Origin: Flavobacterium sp. NRK F7
GTDB lineage: Bacteria; Bacteroidota; Bacteroidia; Flavobacteriales; Flavobacteriaceae
Direction of reading: 5' to 3'
NCBI RefSeq assembly: GCF_024054195.1
Contig: NZ_JAMXLB010000001.1
Span: 1,436,950-1,500,949 of the forward strand
DNA length: 64,000 nt
Shown piece after piece: positions 1 through 7,276 of this stretch. The notes below the pieces were generated by a model that saw only the letters and a program-made list of their open reading frames with translations, was not told where the DNA came from and made no database searches. How positions within the stretch are numbered: position 1 is the first letter of the stretch; each line of letters begins with the position of its first letter. The position numbers and the translations under genes were made by a program.

Positions 1-785
1 TTAATGTCTTTTATTTTAAGTCGAATAACTTCTATAGGTCTTAAAAAGTTGTAAGAAATGAATTGAACGAATAGTTTTAATATCAAATCATGTTCTAATT
101 TTTCAAAGATAGCTGCTTCCTGTTTTTTAGAATAGGTTTTGTTTCTTTCAGGTGAAGTTTTTAAAACGTTAATTTTACTGACAAAGTTTGCCTTAACAAT
201 TTCATTGTCTTCCAAAGCACCATAAAACATTGATAAGCAAATACGAGTGTTATTTCTATTCCTGGACGAACTTTCTTCAAGAACTTGATTGAGATAAGTA
301 ATTACAATTTTTTTACTAATAAAATGTATCGAATTGTCTTCCGTTAATCCAGTATTACTAAATAACCATTTTGTAAAACGATTAATTCGGCTCTTAAAAT
401 CAGAATAACTTTTTTCAGATAGCGTAGCTTTCTTTAAGTCAAATACAAGTGAAATACATTCTTTAATAGAATAGTCCTTTTTGTCTTCTAATAGATCAGA
501 ATAAGGATTAAAGCCATTCTTTAAAATTTTAGAAATAGCATCTCTAAGATTTTTTGCAGCTTCTTTGCGTTCCTTTAAAGTTTTGTAATTATTTACTCCT
601 GCATAGATAGGAGTTTGTCGTTCTAATTTTTTTGTAATGGGATTACGGTAAGAGTAATACACATACCAGCGTTTATTTAAATCGCCTTTTGCATCGTAAA
701 TTTTTGGTTCTGAGTAGTCTTTCAAAATTTTAAAATCGTATGCGTTATCGTATGCATTTTGTAAAATTTCCTTACTTATGGGCAT
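1..785 (-). CDS. Tyrosine recombinase / site-specific integrase, C-terminal part cut off by window edge
   Basis: Reading leftward from the ATG at 785-783, the frame stays open to the window edge and gives about 261 residues. They begin MPISKEILQNAYDNAYDF and end FLRPIEVIRLKIKDI. The last part matches the first catalytic-Arg motif (FLRPxEVxxLK) seen in Bacteroidota phage- and mobile-element integrases; it follows a helical SAM-like core-binding region. The rest of the catalytic domain (HxxR, Tyr) lies outside the window. The start codon directly follows the T-run of a terminator, and the gene faces away from two initiator tRNA genes. This is the arrangement expected for an element integrated at a tRNA 3' end. 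Family call is firm; the identity of the element is unknown. Confidence 0.82.
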   Translation of the reverse strand, partial: MPISKEILQNAYDNAYDFKILKDYSEPKIYDAKGDLNKRWYVYYSYRNPITKKLERQTPIYAGVNNYKTLKERKEAAKNLRDAISKILKNGFNPYSDLLEDKKDYSIKECISLVFDLKKATLSEKSYSDFKSRINRFTKWLFSNTGLTEDNSIHFISKKIVITYLNQVLEESSSRNRNNTRICLSMFYGALEDNEIVKANFVSKINVLKTSPERNKTYSKKQEAAIFEKLEHDLILKLFVQFISYNFLRPIEVIRLKIKDI

Positions 786-817
786 AAAAAAGCGGTTTTA
801 AATTTCTTCAAAACCGC
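786..817 (-). terminator. Rho-independent terminator behind the tandem tRNAs
   Basis: The perfect 8-bp stem GCGGTTTT / AAAACCGC (792-799 with 810-817) has a 10-nt loop. On the minus strand it is followed by six T residues. It would end the leftward tRNA transcript. The T-run touches the integrase ATG with no spacer. Confidence 0.75.
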
Positions 818-849
818 ATAGAATTTTATTGTTTTTAAGCCGAGCTTAG

Positions 850-922
850 TAGCGGGAACAGGACTCGAACCTGTGACCTTCGGGTTATGAGCCCGACGAG
901 CTGCCTACTGCTCTATCCCGCG
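850..922 (-). tRNA. Initiator tRNA-Met (fMet, anticodon CAT), distal copy
   Basis: A 73-nt cloverleaf folds on the minus strand: 7-nt acceptor strand CGCGGGA against TCCCGCT, T-loop TTCGAGT, and anticodon loop CTCATAA with CAT at positions 34-36. Two hallmarks make it an initiator. The anticodon stem carries three consecutive G-C pairs (TCGGG/CCCGA), and position 1 (C) faces U72 without a Watson-Crick pair. No CCA is encoded. It is identical to the copy at 956-1028. Its 3' end faces the integrase, so it is the likely attachment site. Confidence 0.96.
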
Positions 923-955
923 ATGTGCGTTTGTAATTTCAATAAAATTTCTTAG

Positions 956-1028
956 TAGCGGGAACAGGACTCGAACCTGTGACCTTCGGGTTATGAGCCC
1001 GACGAGCTGCCTACTGCTCTATCCCGCG
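956..1028 (-). tRNA. Initiator tRNA-Met (fMet, anticodon CAT), promoter-proximal copy
   Basis: This 73-nt tRNA is identical to the one at 850-922, separated from it by 33 bp. It shows the same initiator features: three G-C pairs at the foot of the anticodon stem and an unpaired 1:72 position. Both copies read leftward from the promoter at 1040-1069 and probably form one precursor ended by the terminator at 786-817. Confidence 0.96.
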
Positions 1029-1039
1029 ATTTGTGAGTG

Positions 1040-1069
1040 CAAAAATACAACGATTATATTGAAAAACAA
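1040..1069 (-). promoter_or_regulatory. Promoter of the tRNA-fMet pair (TTG-N19-TATTTTTG)
   Basis: On the minus strand a TTG (1069-1067) and TATTTTTG (1047-1040) are 19 bp apart, an exact fit to the Bacteroidota vegetative promoter (-33 TTG, -7 TAnnTTTG). The first tRNA base is 12 bp past the -7 box. Confidence 0.75.
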
Positions 1070-1097
1070 GAAAAAACCATAAAAAAATTAAAATTTC

Positions 1098-1125
1098 TTG
1101 TATTCATCTGATATAACTACCTTTG
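1098..1125 (+). promoter_or_regulatory. Promoter of era (TTG-N17-TACCTTTG)
   Basis: TTG at 1098-1100 and TACCTTTG at 1118-1125 match the Bacteroidota consensus with a 17-bp spacer. It faces away from the tRNA promoter and lies 19 bp before the ATG at 1144 and 122 bp before the ATG at 1247. The short distance to 1144 suggests that 1144 was the ancestral era start. Confidence 0.65.
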
Positions 1126-1143
1126 CATCATAAATAATGAATT

Positions 1144-1254
1144 ATGGAACATAAAGCAGGTTTTGTAAATATTATTGATTTGATATTAAGAGAAGGATGT
1201 CCAGTGGACATTCGGTTACATAAATTTAATTTAAAAGATAAATCTCATGCATAA
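1144..1254 (+). CDS. 36-aa ORF made from the displaced original start of era
   Basis: The frame starts at the ATG nearest the promoter and begins MEHKAGFVNII, which is how flavobacterial Era proteins normally begin. It then runs into inserted sequence (DLILREGCPVDIRL...) and stops at TAA 1252-1254. The stop overlaps the new era start (ATGCATAA), so the two frames could be translationally coupled. The ORF is best read as a by-product of a 100-bp insertion. It could act as an upstream ORF controlling era. No function is claimed. Confidence 0.5.
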   Translation: MEHKAGFVNIIDLILREGCPVDIRLHKFNLKDKSHA

Positions 1255-1277
1255 AGCAGGTTTTGTAAATATTATTG
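1150..1277 (+). repeat. 28-bp direct repeat 100 bp apart, flanking a palindrome-bearing insert
   Basis: The 28 bases at 1150-1177 recur exactly at 1250-1277 and encode HKAGFVNII in both places. The 72 bp between the copies hold a perfect 15-bp palindrome, ATGTCCAGTGGACAT (1197-1211). Removing 100 bp restores a continuous MEHKAGFVNIIGNPNVGKS frame. The layout looks like a small palindromic insertion that duplicated its target, or a duplication with filler sequence. Confidence 0.85.
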
Positions 1278-2128
1278 GTAATCCCAATGTTGGAAAGTCA
1301 ACATTAATGAATGCCTTAGTGGGTGAGCGACTGTCAATCATTACAAGTAAAGCTCAAACTACACGTCACCGTATCTTAGGAATAGTGAATGGAGATGATT
1401 TTCAAATGATTTTATCCGATACACCAGGGATTATTAAACCCGCTTATGAATTGCAAAACTCAATGATGGGTTTTGTAAAAAATGCGTTTGAAGATGCAGA
1501 TGTTTTGTTATACATGGTAGAAATAGGAGAGAAAGAATTAAAAGACGAGAGTTTCTTTAATAAAATTATTCATTCAAAAATACCTGTTTTATTATTGTTA
1601 AATAAAATAGATAAATCCAATCAAGAACAATTGGAAGAACAAGTTACCATGTGGGCTGAAAAAGTACCTAATGCGGAGATTTTTGCAATTTCTGCATTGG
1701 AAAACTTTAATGTGCAAGCTGTTTTTGATCGCATTATTGAATTGTTACCCGTATCACCGCCATATTATCCAAAAGATTCTTTAACCGATAAGCCTGAACG
1801 CTTTTTTGTAAATGAAACGATTAGAGAGAAAATCTTACTGAATTATGATAAAGAAATCCCGTATGCTGTAGAAATTGATACTGAAGAATTCAAAGAAGAC
1901 GAGAAAATTATTCGTATTCGAGCGGTAATTATGGTAGAAAGAGATACTCAAAAAGGAATAATTATTGGACACAAAGGGGCAGCACTTAAAAAAGTGGGAA
2001 CGCAAGCCAGAGAAGATTTAGAAAAATTCTTTGGCAAACAAATCTTTTTAGAAACTTATGTCAAAGTCAACAAGGATTGGAGAAGTAACATGAATCAACT
2101 GAGAAGATTTGGTTACAACCAAAAATAG
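1247..2128 (+). CDS. era: GTPase Era (16S rRNA processing / 30S assembly)
   Basis: Era is a membrane-associated GTPase that binds the 3' end of 16S rRNA through a KH domain and helps 30S maturation. The 293-aa length is normal. Visible motifs are the P-loop GNPNVGKS (11-18), DTPG (58-61), NKID (119-122), SAL near 149-151 and the KH signature GHKG (241-244) near the C terminus. The start at 1247 gives MHKAGFV, in frame with the body of the protein. The promoter-proximal ATG at 1144 leads into a different frame because of the 100-bp insertion, so this start is probably secondary. The stop abuts the stop of the convergent gene at 2129 with no intergenic bases. Confidence 0.97.
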   Translation: MHKAGFVNIIGNPNVGKSTLMNALVGERLSIITSKAQTTRHRILGIVNGDDFQMILSDTPGIIKPAYELQNSMMGFVKNAFEDADVLLYMVEIGEKELKDESFFNKIIHSKIPVLLLLNKIDKSNQEQLEEQVTMWAEKVPNAEIFAISALENFNVQAVFDRIIELLPVSPPYYPKDSLTDKPERFFVNETIREKILLNYDKEIPYAVEIDTEEFKEDEKIIRIRAVIMVERDTQKGIIIGHKGAALKKVGTQAREDLEKFFGKQIFLETYVKVNKDWRSNMNQLRRFGYNQK

Positions 2129-2617
2129 TTAATGAACTATTCGTTCCATTAAACTTTGTAATTGATACATTTCTGGGATTCCTTTTTTTCTATTTTTTCG
2201 AGCCATATAATATAGGAGAAACCAAGCCATTACCAAGGTAGTCATAATAATGATTTCAATTTTAAAAGGTTGCCCTAAGCTAGCTTTAGAGTAGGCAGAA
2301 ACACCTGCAATAAAGAAAAATACAGCTACTAAAAAATGTAAGAAAATAAAAAGGGTCCATAACACGGGATCTGGTCCATAAAGACCATTTACAGCCGTGT
2401 TACCATCTTCCATGCGTTCTAATTGCAAATGCAGATGCGGCGAATATTTTTCTCTTTTTAAGACACCTAAACTGAGCCAAATATGATGGTCAGAAATTTT
2501 TATTTTATAATCGGGTTCAATTTCCGATTTTAATTTTTCAAATTCATGTAATACCACATCCATTGGTTTATTGGCTACAGTATAAAAACGAAGTCGTAGG
2601 GTAATGTTTTTCTCCAT
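2129..2617 (-). CDS. Conserved hypothetical membrane protein, two TM segments
   Basis: The protein has 162 aa. The N-terminal ~80 residues are soluble and start MEKNITLRLRFYTV. Two hydrophobic segments follow, about 84-107 (LWTLFIFLHFLVAVFFFIAG) and 121-140 (IEIIIMTTLVMAWFLLYYMA), then a basic ARKNRKKG stretch. There is no signal peptide and no catalytic motif I can recognise. It lies tail-to-tail with era. The position beside era resembles that of uncharacterised flavobacterial membrane proteins; no function can be assigned. Confidence 0.8.
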   Translation of the reverse strand: MEKNITLRLRFYTVANKPMDVVLHEFEKLKSEIEPDYKIKISDHHIWLSLGVLKREKYSPHLHLQLERMEDGNTAVNGLYGPDPVLWTLFIFLHFLVAVFFFIAGVSAYSKASLGQPFKIEIIIMTTLVMAWFLLYYMARKNRKKGIPEMYQLQSLMERIVH

Positions 2618-2744
2618 AAGCAGGGGTTTTCAGTACTAATCTACAAAAAAATATTAAAATAAAAGAATAGGTTTGAATTTATTGTGCTGTAAATAAAGAG
2701 ATTAAATAGAAAAAGCAAATGCATTTTTCTAAAATCTAAATGAT

Positions 2745-2752
2745 TATCTTTG
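2745..2752 (+). promoter_or_regulatory. -7 box (TATCTTTG) of der
   Basis: TATCTTTG fits TAnnTTTG and lies 20 bp before the der ATG. No clean TTG is present at the usual upstream spacing, so only the -7 element is called. Confidence 0.55.
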
Positions 2753-2772
2753 CACTTTCAAAAAAATAAGGA

Positions 2773-4083
2773 ATGAATAATATTGTAGCCATAGTAGGTA
2801 GACCCAATGTTGGAAAATCAACTTTTTTCAACCGTTTAATACAACGTAGAGATGCGATTGTGGATTCTGTGAGTGGTGTTACCAGAGATCGAAATTATGG
2901 TAAAAGTGAGTGGAATGGAAAAGCCTTTTCTGTAATTGATACAGGAGGATATATTAAAGGTTCGGATGATATTTTCGAAGGAGAAATTAGACGTCAGGTT
3001 GAATTAGCTATTGATGAAGCGGATGCTATTATTTTTGTAGTAGATGTTGAAGAAGGAGTTACTCCAATGGATGAAGAAGTAGCAAAATTACTTCGAAAAG
3101 TAACCAAGCCTATTTTATTAGCTGTTAATAAAGTGGATAATGGAGCTCGTGAAAAAGATGCTGTGGAGTTTTATGCGCTTGGTCTAGGCGAATATTTTAC
3201 CATTGCAGGAATGAACGGAAGTGGTACTGGAGAATTGTTAGATAAATTGGTTGAGGTTTTACCTGAATTACCAGAAGTTTCTGAAGAAGAAAATCCGTTA
3301 CCAAAATTTACAGTAGTGGGAAGACCAAATGCTGGTAAATCTTCATTTATAAATGCATTAATTGGTGAAGATCGTTTTGTAGTGACCGATATTGCTGGAA
3401 CGACAAGAGATGCGATTGATACCACTTATAATCGTTTTGGTTTCGAATTTAAACTGGTTGACACAGCAGGAATTCGAAGAAAAGCAAAAGTAAAAGAAGA
3501 TTTAGAGTTTTATTCGGTAATGCGTTCGGTTCGAGCGATTGAACATAGCGATGTGTGTATCTTAATGATTGATGCTACTAGAGGTTTTGAAGGTCAAGAT
3601 CAGAATATATTTTGGTTGGCCGAAAAAAATAGAAAGGGTATTGTAATCTTAGTAAATAAATGGGATTTAATTGAAAAAGATACTATGTCTACACGTGATT
3701 ATGAAAGAAAAATACGTGAGGAGTTACAACCCTTTACCGATGTGCCTATTTTATTTGTGTCGGCTTTAACGAAGCAACGTTTATTAAAGGCTTTAGAAGT
3801 GGCAGTAGAAGTGTATGAAAACAGAAAGCAACGTATTGCAACTTCTAAGTTCAATGATTTAATGCTACCTATAATTGAAGCCTATCCACCACCAGCTATA
3901 AAAGGGAAATATGTAAAAATTAAATATTGTATGCAGTTGCCAACGCCAACTCCTCAATTTGTGTTTTTTGCTAATTTACCTCAATATATTAAAGAGCCTT
4001 ACAAACGTTTTATTGAAAATAAATTACGCGAACAATATAATTTTTCTGGAGTACCTATCGATATTTATTTCAGACAAAAATAA
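2773..4083 (+). CDS. der: GTPase Der (EngA), ribosome assembly
   Basis: Der is an essential double GTPase acting in 50S subunit biogenesis. The 436-aa length is standard. The first G domain has GRPNVGKS (9-16), DTGG (56-59) and NKVD (119-122). The second has GRPNAGKS (183-190), DTAG and NKWD. A C-terminal KH-like domain ends in IDIYFRQK. It is transcribed alone from its own -7 box and is followed by a strong hairpin at 4090-4118. With era it forms a ribosome-assembly GTPase neighbourhood. Confidence 0.98.
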   Translation: MNNIVAIVGRPNVGKSTFFNRLIQRRDAIVDSVSGVTRDRNYGKSEWNGKAFSVIDTGGYIKGSDDIFEGEIRRQVELAIDEADAIIFVVDVEEGVTPMDEEVAKLLRKVTKPILLAVNKVDNGAREKDAVEFYALGLGEYFTIAGMNGSGTGELLDKLVEVLPELPEVSEEENPLPKFTVVGRPNAGKSSFINALIGEDRFVVTDIAGTTRDAIDTTYNRFGFEFKLVDTAGIRRKAKVKEDLEFYSVMRSVRAIEHSDVCILMIDATRGFEGQDQNIFWLAEKNRKGIVILVNKWDLIEKDTMSTRDYERKIREELQPFTDVPILFVSALTKQRLLKALEVAVEVYENRKQRIATSKFNDLMLPIIEAYPPPAIKGKYVKIKYCMQLPTPTPQFVFFANLPQYIKEPYKRFIENKLREQYNFSGVPIDIYFRQK

Positions 4084-4089
4084 AAATAA

Positions 4090-4118
4090 AAAGAGCTTTC
4101 AATAACTGAAAGCTCTTT
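4090..4118 (+). terminator. Bidirectional hairpin terminator between der and the gene at 4145
   Basis: A perfect 11-bp stem AAAGAGCTTTC (4090-4100) pairs with GAAAGCTCTTT (4108-4118) around a 7-nt loop. The A-rich and T-rich flanks suit the converging transcripts of der and the gene at 4145. Confidence 0.75.
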
Positions 4119-4144
4119 CGTTTAGTACAACAACCTCATTCTTA

Positions 4145-5041
4145 TTATTGCACTATTATTTTTTTGGTAATAATTTTACCATTTTGATGTGTCATTTTCA
4201 AAGTATAAATCGTTGGTGCTGTAGCTTCATCTAAAACGAAATTGATAGTTTCTTTATTTGCAATAGTAAAGTTTATATTTTTGATATTTCCAGATAAGTC
4301 AATCAAGCTGATTTCTTTTAAATTACTATCATTGGTAAAAATTTTAGAAACACGTCCTCTAAAAATTGGATTTGAAACTACGACTACCGATTCTACAAAA
4401 TCATCAGAATACGTTTGAGATGTACTTTGAAAATGTACCAAATGATTGTCTCTTAATTCTTGAACCGTAATGTCATCAATCTCCATTTGCACCATACTGC
4501 TCATTCCTAATTTAGTAGCATTGTCTACAGAAGGATAAAACCAAAGTTGGGCATTATTTTGGATAGGAATAAAAGTGAAACGTACAATTTGCCAAAATGA
4601 TTTTGCCTTATTTACTTCAAAAGCCCATGCTAATTCACTTGTTTCTTCAATTTTAGGTAGCTTATCTGAAGTAGTATTTGATAAATTGCTCGCAGTTCTT
4701 ACATTGACAGATGGATTTTGTGCTTTAATTTCTTCTGCATTTAAATTGGTAACCGCCTTTACCTTAAACGAGATTTCATATTTTTTTCCAACTTCAAAAG
4801 CATAGTTTGTATAAATACCACCACCATTTTCTTTTGTAACACGTAACGTTGCCCAAGTATTTGTGTTTAAGTTTCCAGAAACTACAGGAGTTCCATGACT
4901 AGCAGCCCAACCTTTAATACAGCTTGGTGCGCTAAAACCATTTCCGATACAGTTTCCGCTCAAACTGCCATTGGTAAGATTTTGAGAAATACCAAAAAAA
5001 GAAGTAAGTAAAAAAGTCGCCAATAATAATGTTGTTCTCAT
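4145..5041 (-). CDS. Secreted protein, paralogue 1 of an NGSL...SHGxP family, T9SS-type C-terminus
   Basis: The protein has 298 aa with an N-terminal signal peptide (MRTTLLLATFLLTSFFGISQ). The mature N-terminus holds the pattern NGSL, CxGNGFxAPSC, W, ASHG, NTW, GIYTNY, Y-ISF, which recurs in the genes at 5234-7123 and 16169-17065. A conserved EIDDI motif near 190 suggests a jelly-roll, carbohydrate-binding-like fold; this is inference. The last ~80 residues (LIDLSGNI..., ending KKIIVQ) resemble a type A T9SS sorting domain, so it is probably exported and surface-anchored or released. Its length equals that of the third paralogue (298 aa). No enzymatic motif is visible. The inverted repeat at 5133-5152 lies 92 bp upstream. 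Confidence 0.8.
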   Translation of the reverse strand: MRTTLLLATFLLTSFFGISQNLTNGSLSGNCIGNGFSAPSCIKGWAASHGTPVVSGNLNTNTWATLRVTKENGGGIYTNYAFEVGKKYEISFKVKAVTNLNAEEIKAQNPSVNVRTASNLSNTTSDKLPKIEETSELAWAFEVNKAKSFWQIVRFTFIPIQNNAQLWFYPSVDNATKLGMSSMVQMEIDDITVQELRDNHLVHFQSTSQTYSDDFVESVVVVSNPIFRGRVSKIFTNDSNLKEISLIDLSGNIKNINFTIANKETINFVLDEATAPTIYTLKMTHQNGKIITKKIIVQ

Positions 5042-5132
5042 GTTTATTTATAATTAGATTTTTATTTGTTATTTTCGATATGCAAATATTCAAACTATTG
5101 TAAAATAAAGCGGTAAGAAATCTCCCGAAATT

Positions 5133-5152
5133 AAAGGGGAAAATCACCCTTT
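5133..5152. promoter_or_regulatory. Inverted repeat AAAGGG-N8-CCCTTT upstream of paralogue 1
   Basis: A perfect 6+6 bp inverted repeat with spacer GAAAATCA lies 92 bp before the start of the gene at 4145-5041. A copy differing in only one spacer base lies at 7229-7248, at nearly the same distance before paralogue 2. It could be a protein-binding operator or the stem of a 5'-UTR hairpin. Confidence 0.5.
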
Positions 5153-5180
5153 TTTTAATGGGTAGTTTTTAATCCAATAA

Positions 5181-5210
5181 GAGAGTGAGGAAATAATAAT
5201 CCTCACTCTC
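5181..5210 (-). terminator. Hairpin behind the gene at 5234
   Basis: GAGAGTGAGG (5181-5190) and CCTCACTCTC (5201-5210) form a perfect stem, extended by one A-T pair. It lies 24 bp past the stop of the leftward gene at 5234. The downstream T-run on the minus strand is weak, so it may be a 3'-end stabiliser rather than a strong terminator. Confidence 0.55.
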
Positions 5211-5233
5211 ATTAAGTTGTTTTAAATCCAATG

Positions 5234-7123
5234 TTATTCGATGACTAGTTTTTGGGTAAGTAAGCTATCCTTTTTAGTTATCATTTTGACCACGTAAATA
5301 CCTTTCGATTTGTTTTCTGATATTGGAAATGTAATCGTATTTGCGTCTTTTACTTCAAAAGGAATGGTTTCCGATTTGCCTAATAAATCAACTAAAATAA
5401 CTTCTTTTATGTTATTTGAATCGATACTGACAGAACAAGTCCTACCTTTTTGAATAGGGTTTGGATACATTAAAAATTCATTTGCTGTAACTGTTGCCTT
5501 TTTTTCATAAGGATAAGGTTCAGTGTCTTTAATGTCTAAAGTTTCTATTGCGTAATCGGGATTACCGTTCGCTAGTTTACCTTGAATATAGATTCTAAAA
5601 GCTTTTCTAGTTTCATTCCAAGGAGCACAATCATTCCAAATGCCATGTTTAATGTAATACCAAGTATTCACAGTTAAACCGTTGTTGAAAGTTGCTGGTG
5701 CAGCTGTACAACAAATAATTGGGTTTCCAGGTACAGGATTATTTCCTGTGGTATTTCCATTTGGAGCATAGGAAATAGACCAATGGTGGTTTACAAAAAC
5801 TGGATTTTGAAGTGCTTCAACTGTTACAGAAACCGAACTGCCATTATAAGAAATATTTGTGAAATTGAAATCGGTAGTATAATTACTCCAATATACATTT
5901 TGTGGTAACGCAATTCTCATTTCCGACCAAGGTTGACAACTATTATATACACCATGCTTAATATAATAGAATTTATCTCTTGTTAATCCTGTGAAGGTTA
6001 CAGAAGTACCATTTTGAATGCCTCCAATTTGTCCAATCGTATTTGTATCGGTAGTCGATCCAGAAACAGCAGTTTCCATTAATCCCCACCAGTGATTTAA
6101 GCCTACAGTGGTATCTGTTGCAGTTACAGTAACAGATATAGTACCATTAGCCGCACAAGAAGAAGTGTAAGTAAAGTTTGGTGAACCACCAGCGCTTACT
6201 ACCCTGAATTCATGAGTGGTAGGAACCCAACCTACACAAGGACTAGATGCTGTAGCAACTTTAACCTGATATTCATAACCTTGTACAAAAGTGTATCCTT
6301 GTCCGCCAAAAATAGAAGTTAAATTTAAGACTCCTAATTGACCTGGTGTCCAACCATTAGTGCCTTTTCTAGCTTGCCATTGAAATGCAGCTGTAGAACC
6401 AATAGGTCTTCTCCAAACATCTAAATAATATTGGTCTTCTCCAAAGGAAGCAGTTCCGTTTAAAAAGATGCTTTCTCCTTGACAAAAATCTGTTTTTACA
6501 TTATTGTTGGCATCCTGAAAATGAAAAACAGAAGTTACTGGAGGAATCACCTCAATATTATCAATTTCCATTTCTACTTGCGCGCTTCCATTTGGTCTTG
6601 AATCAGCATTCATAAAGGGAAAGAAACATAATTGAGAATAATTTTGACTAGGAACATAATTAATTGTAACTCTTGTCCAATTATTACTTCTATAAGTAGC
6701 AATTGTACTTTGTAAAATAACTTGTCCATTGCTTATTAAATTGGCAGGAACAGCATCGCCACTAGAAGTAGTTAAACCATTAAATGCTTTTACTAAGACC
6801 AATGAATTAAGCACTGTGTTATTTGGGTTGCTAATATTAGTGTCTGTTCTGATGTCGAAAGAGATTTGATAATTTTGGCCTTGGACGAAATTATAATTGG
6901 TATAAATACCTTCACCTCTGTTGGAATGAGACCACATCCACACCCAAGTATTAGAGTTTACTACTCCAGACGAACTTGGAGATCCATGTGTTGCTTGCCA
7001 ATTTCCAATACATGTAATACCATTGTTGCTAAGACAAGTTGCATCTAAGGAACCATTCATTATACATTGAGCATTCGTAAAGCTCCATATAAAAATAATT
7101 AAGATTGTATATAATTTTTTCAT
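5234..7123 (-). CDS. Secreted multidomain T9SS cargo, paralogue 2 of the NGSL...HGxP family
   Basis: The protein has 629 aa with a signal peptide ending FTNAQC. Residues ~20-200 match paralogues 1 and 3 (MNGSLDATC, W-ATHGSP, NTW, GEGIYTNYNF, Y-ISF, MEIDNI). After these come domains not present in the shorter paralogues. Two modules in the second half share the signature YYIKHGxxNxCxPWxExR (for example YYIKHGVYNSCQPWSEMR and YYIKHGIWNDCAPWNETR). The C-terminal ~80 residues (LVDLLGKSE..., GIYVVKM..., LTQKLVIE) resemble a type A T9SS sorting signal. It is probably a surface adhesin or carbohydrate-binding protein; no catalytic site is seen. It may be co-expressed with paralogue 1, which lies downstream on the same strand with its own upstream repeat. 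Confidence 0.8.
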   Translation of the reverse strand: MKKLYTILIIFIWSFTNAQCIMNGSLDATCLSNNGITCIGNWQATHGSPSSSGVVNSNTWVWMWSHSNRGEGIYTNYNFVQGQNYQISFDIRTDTNISNPNNTVLNSLVLVKAFNGLTTSSGDAVPANLISNGQVILQSTIATYRSNNWTRVTINYVPSQNYSQLCFFPFMNADSRPNGSAQVEMEIDNIEVIPPVTSVFHFQDANNNVKTDFCQGESIFLNGTASFGEDQYYLDVWRRPIGSTAAFQWQARKGTNGWTPGQLGVLNLTSIFGGQGYTFVQGYEYQVKVATASSPCVGWVPTTHEFRVVSAGGSPNFTYTSSCAANGTISVTVTATDTTVGLNHWWGLMETAVSGSTTDTNTIGQIGGIQNGTSVTFTGLTRDKFYYIKHGVYNSCQPWSEMRIALPQNVYWSNYTTDFNFTNISYNGSSVSVTVEALQNPVFVNHHWSISYAPNGNTTGNNPVPGNPIICCTAAPATFNNGLTVNTWYYIKHGIWNDCAPWNETRKAFRIYIQGKLANGNPDYAIETLDIKDTEPYPYEKKATVTANEFLMYPNPIQKGRTCSVSIDSNNIKEVILVDLLGKSETIPFEVKDANTITFPISENKSKGIYVVKMITKKDSLLTQKLVIE

Positions 7124-7228
7124 TGTATTAAATTAATTAATTGTTTGTTGTAAAATATTTTGTTTGTGATCACAGGACAAAGATGCTAACTTCTGTAAAC
7201 AAAGTATTTTATGAATCAACGTTAATTG

Positions 7229-7248
7229 AAAGGGGAAAAACACCCTTT
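7229..7248. promoter_or_regulatory. Inverted repeat AAAGGG-N8-CCCTTT upstream of paralogue 2
   Basis: Same arms as 5133-5152 with spacer GAAAAACA (one difference), 106 bp before the start of the gene at 5234-7123. The flanking T-run and TTAA are also conserved. The conserved position in front of two paralogues supports a shared regulatory role or ancestral promoter duplication. Confidence 0.5.
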
Positions 7249-7276
7249 TTTAACACTAATTAATTTAATTTATTTT

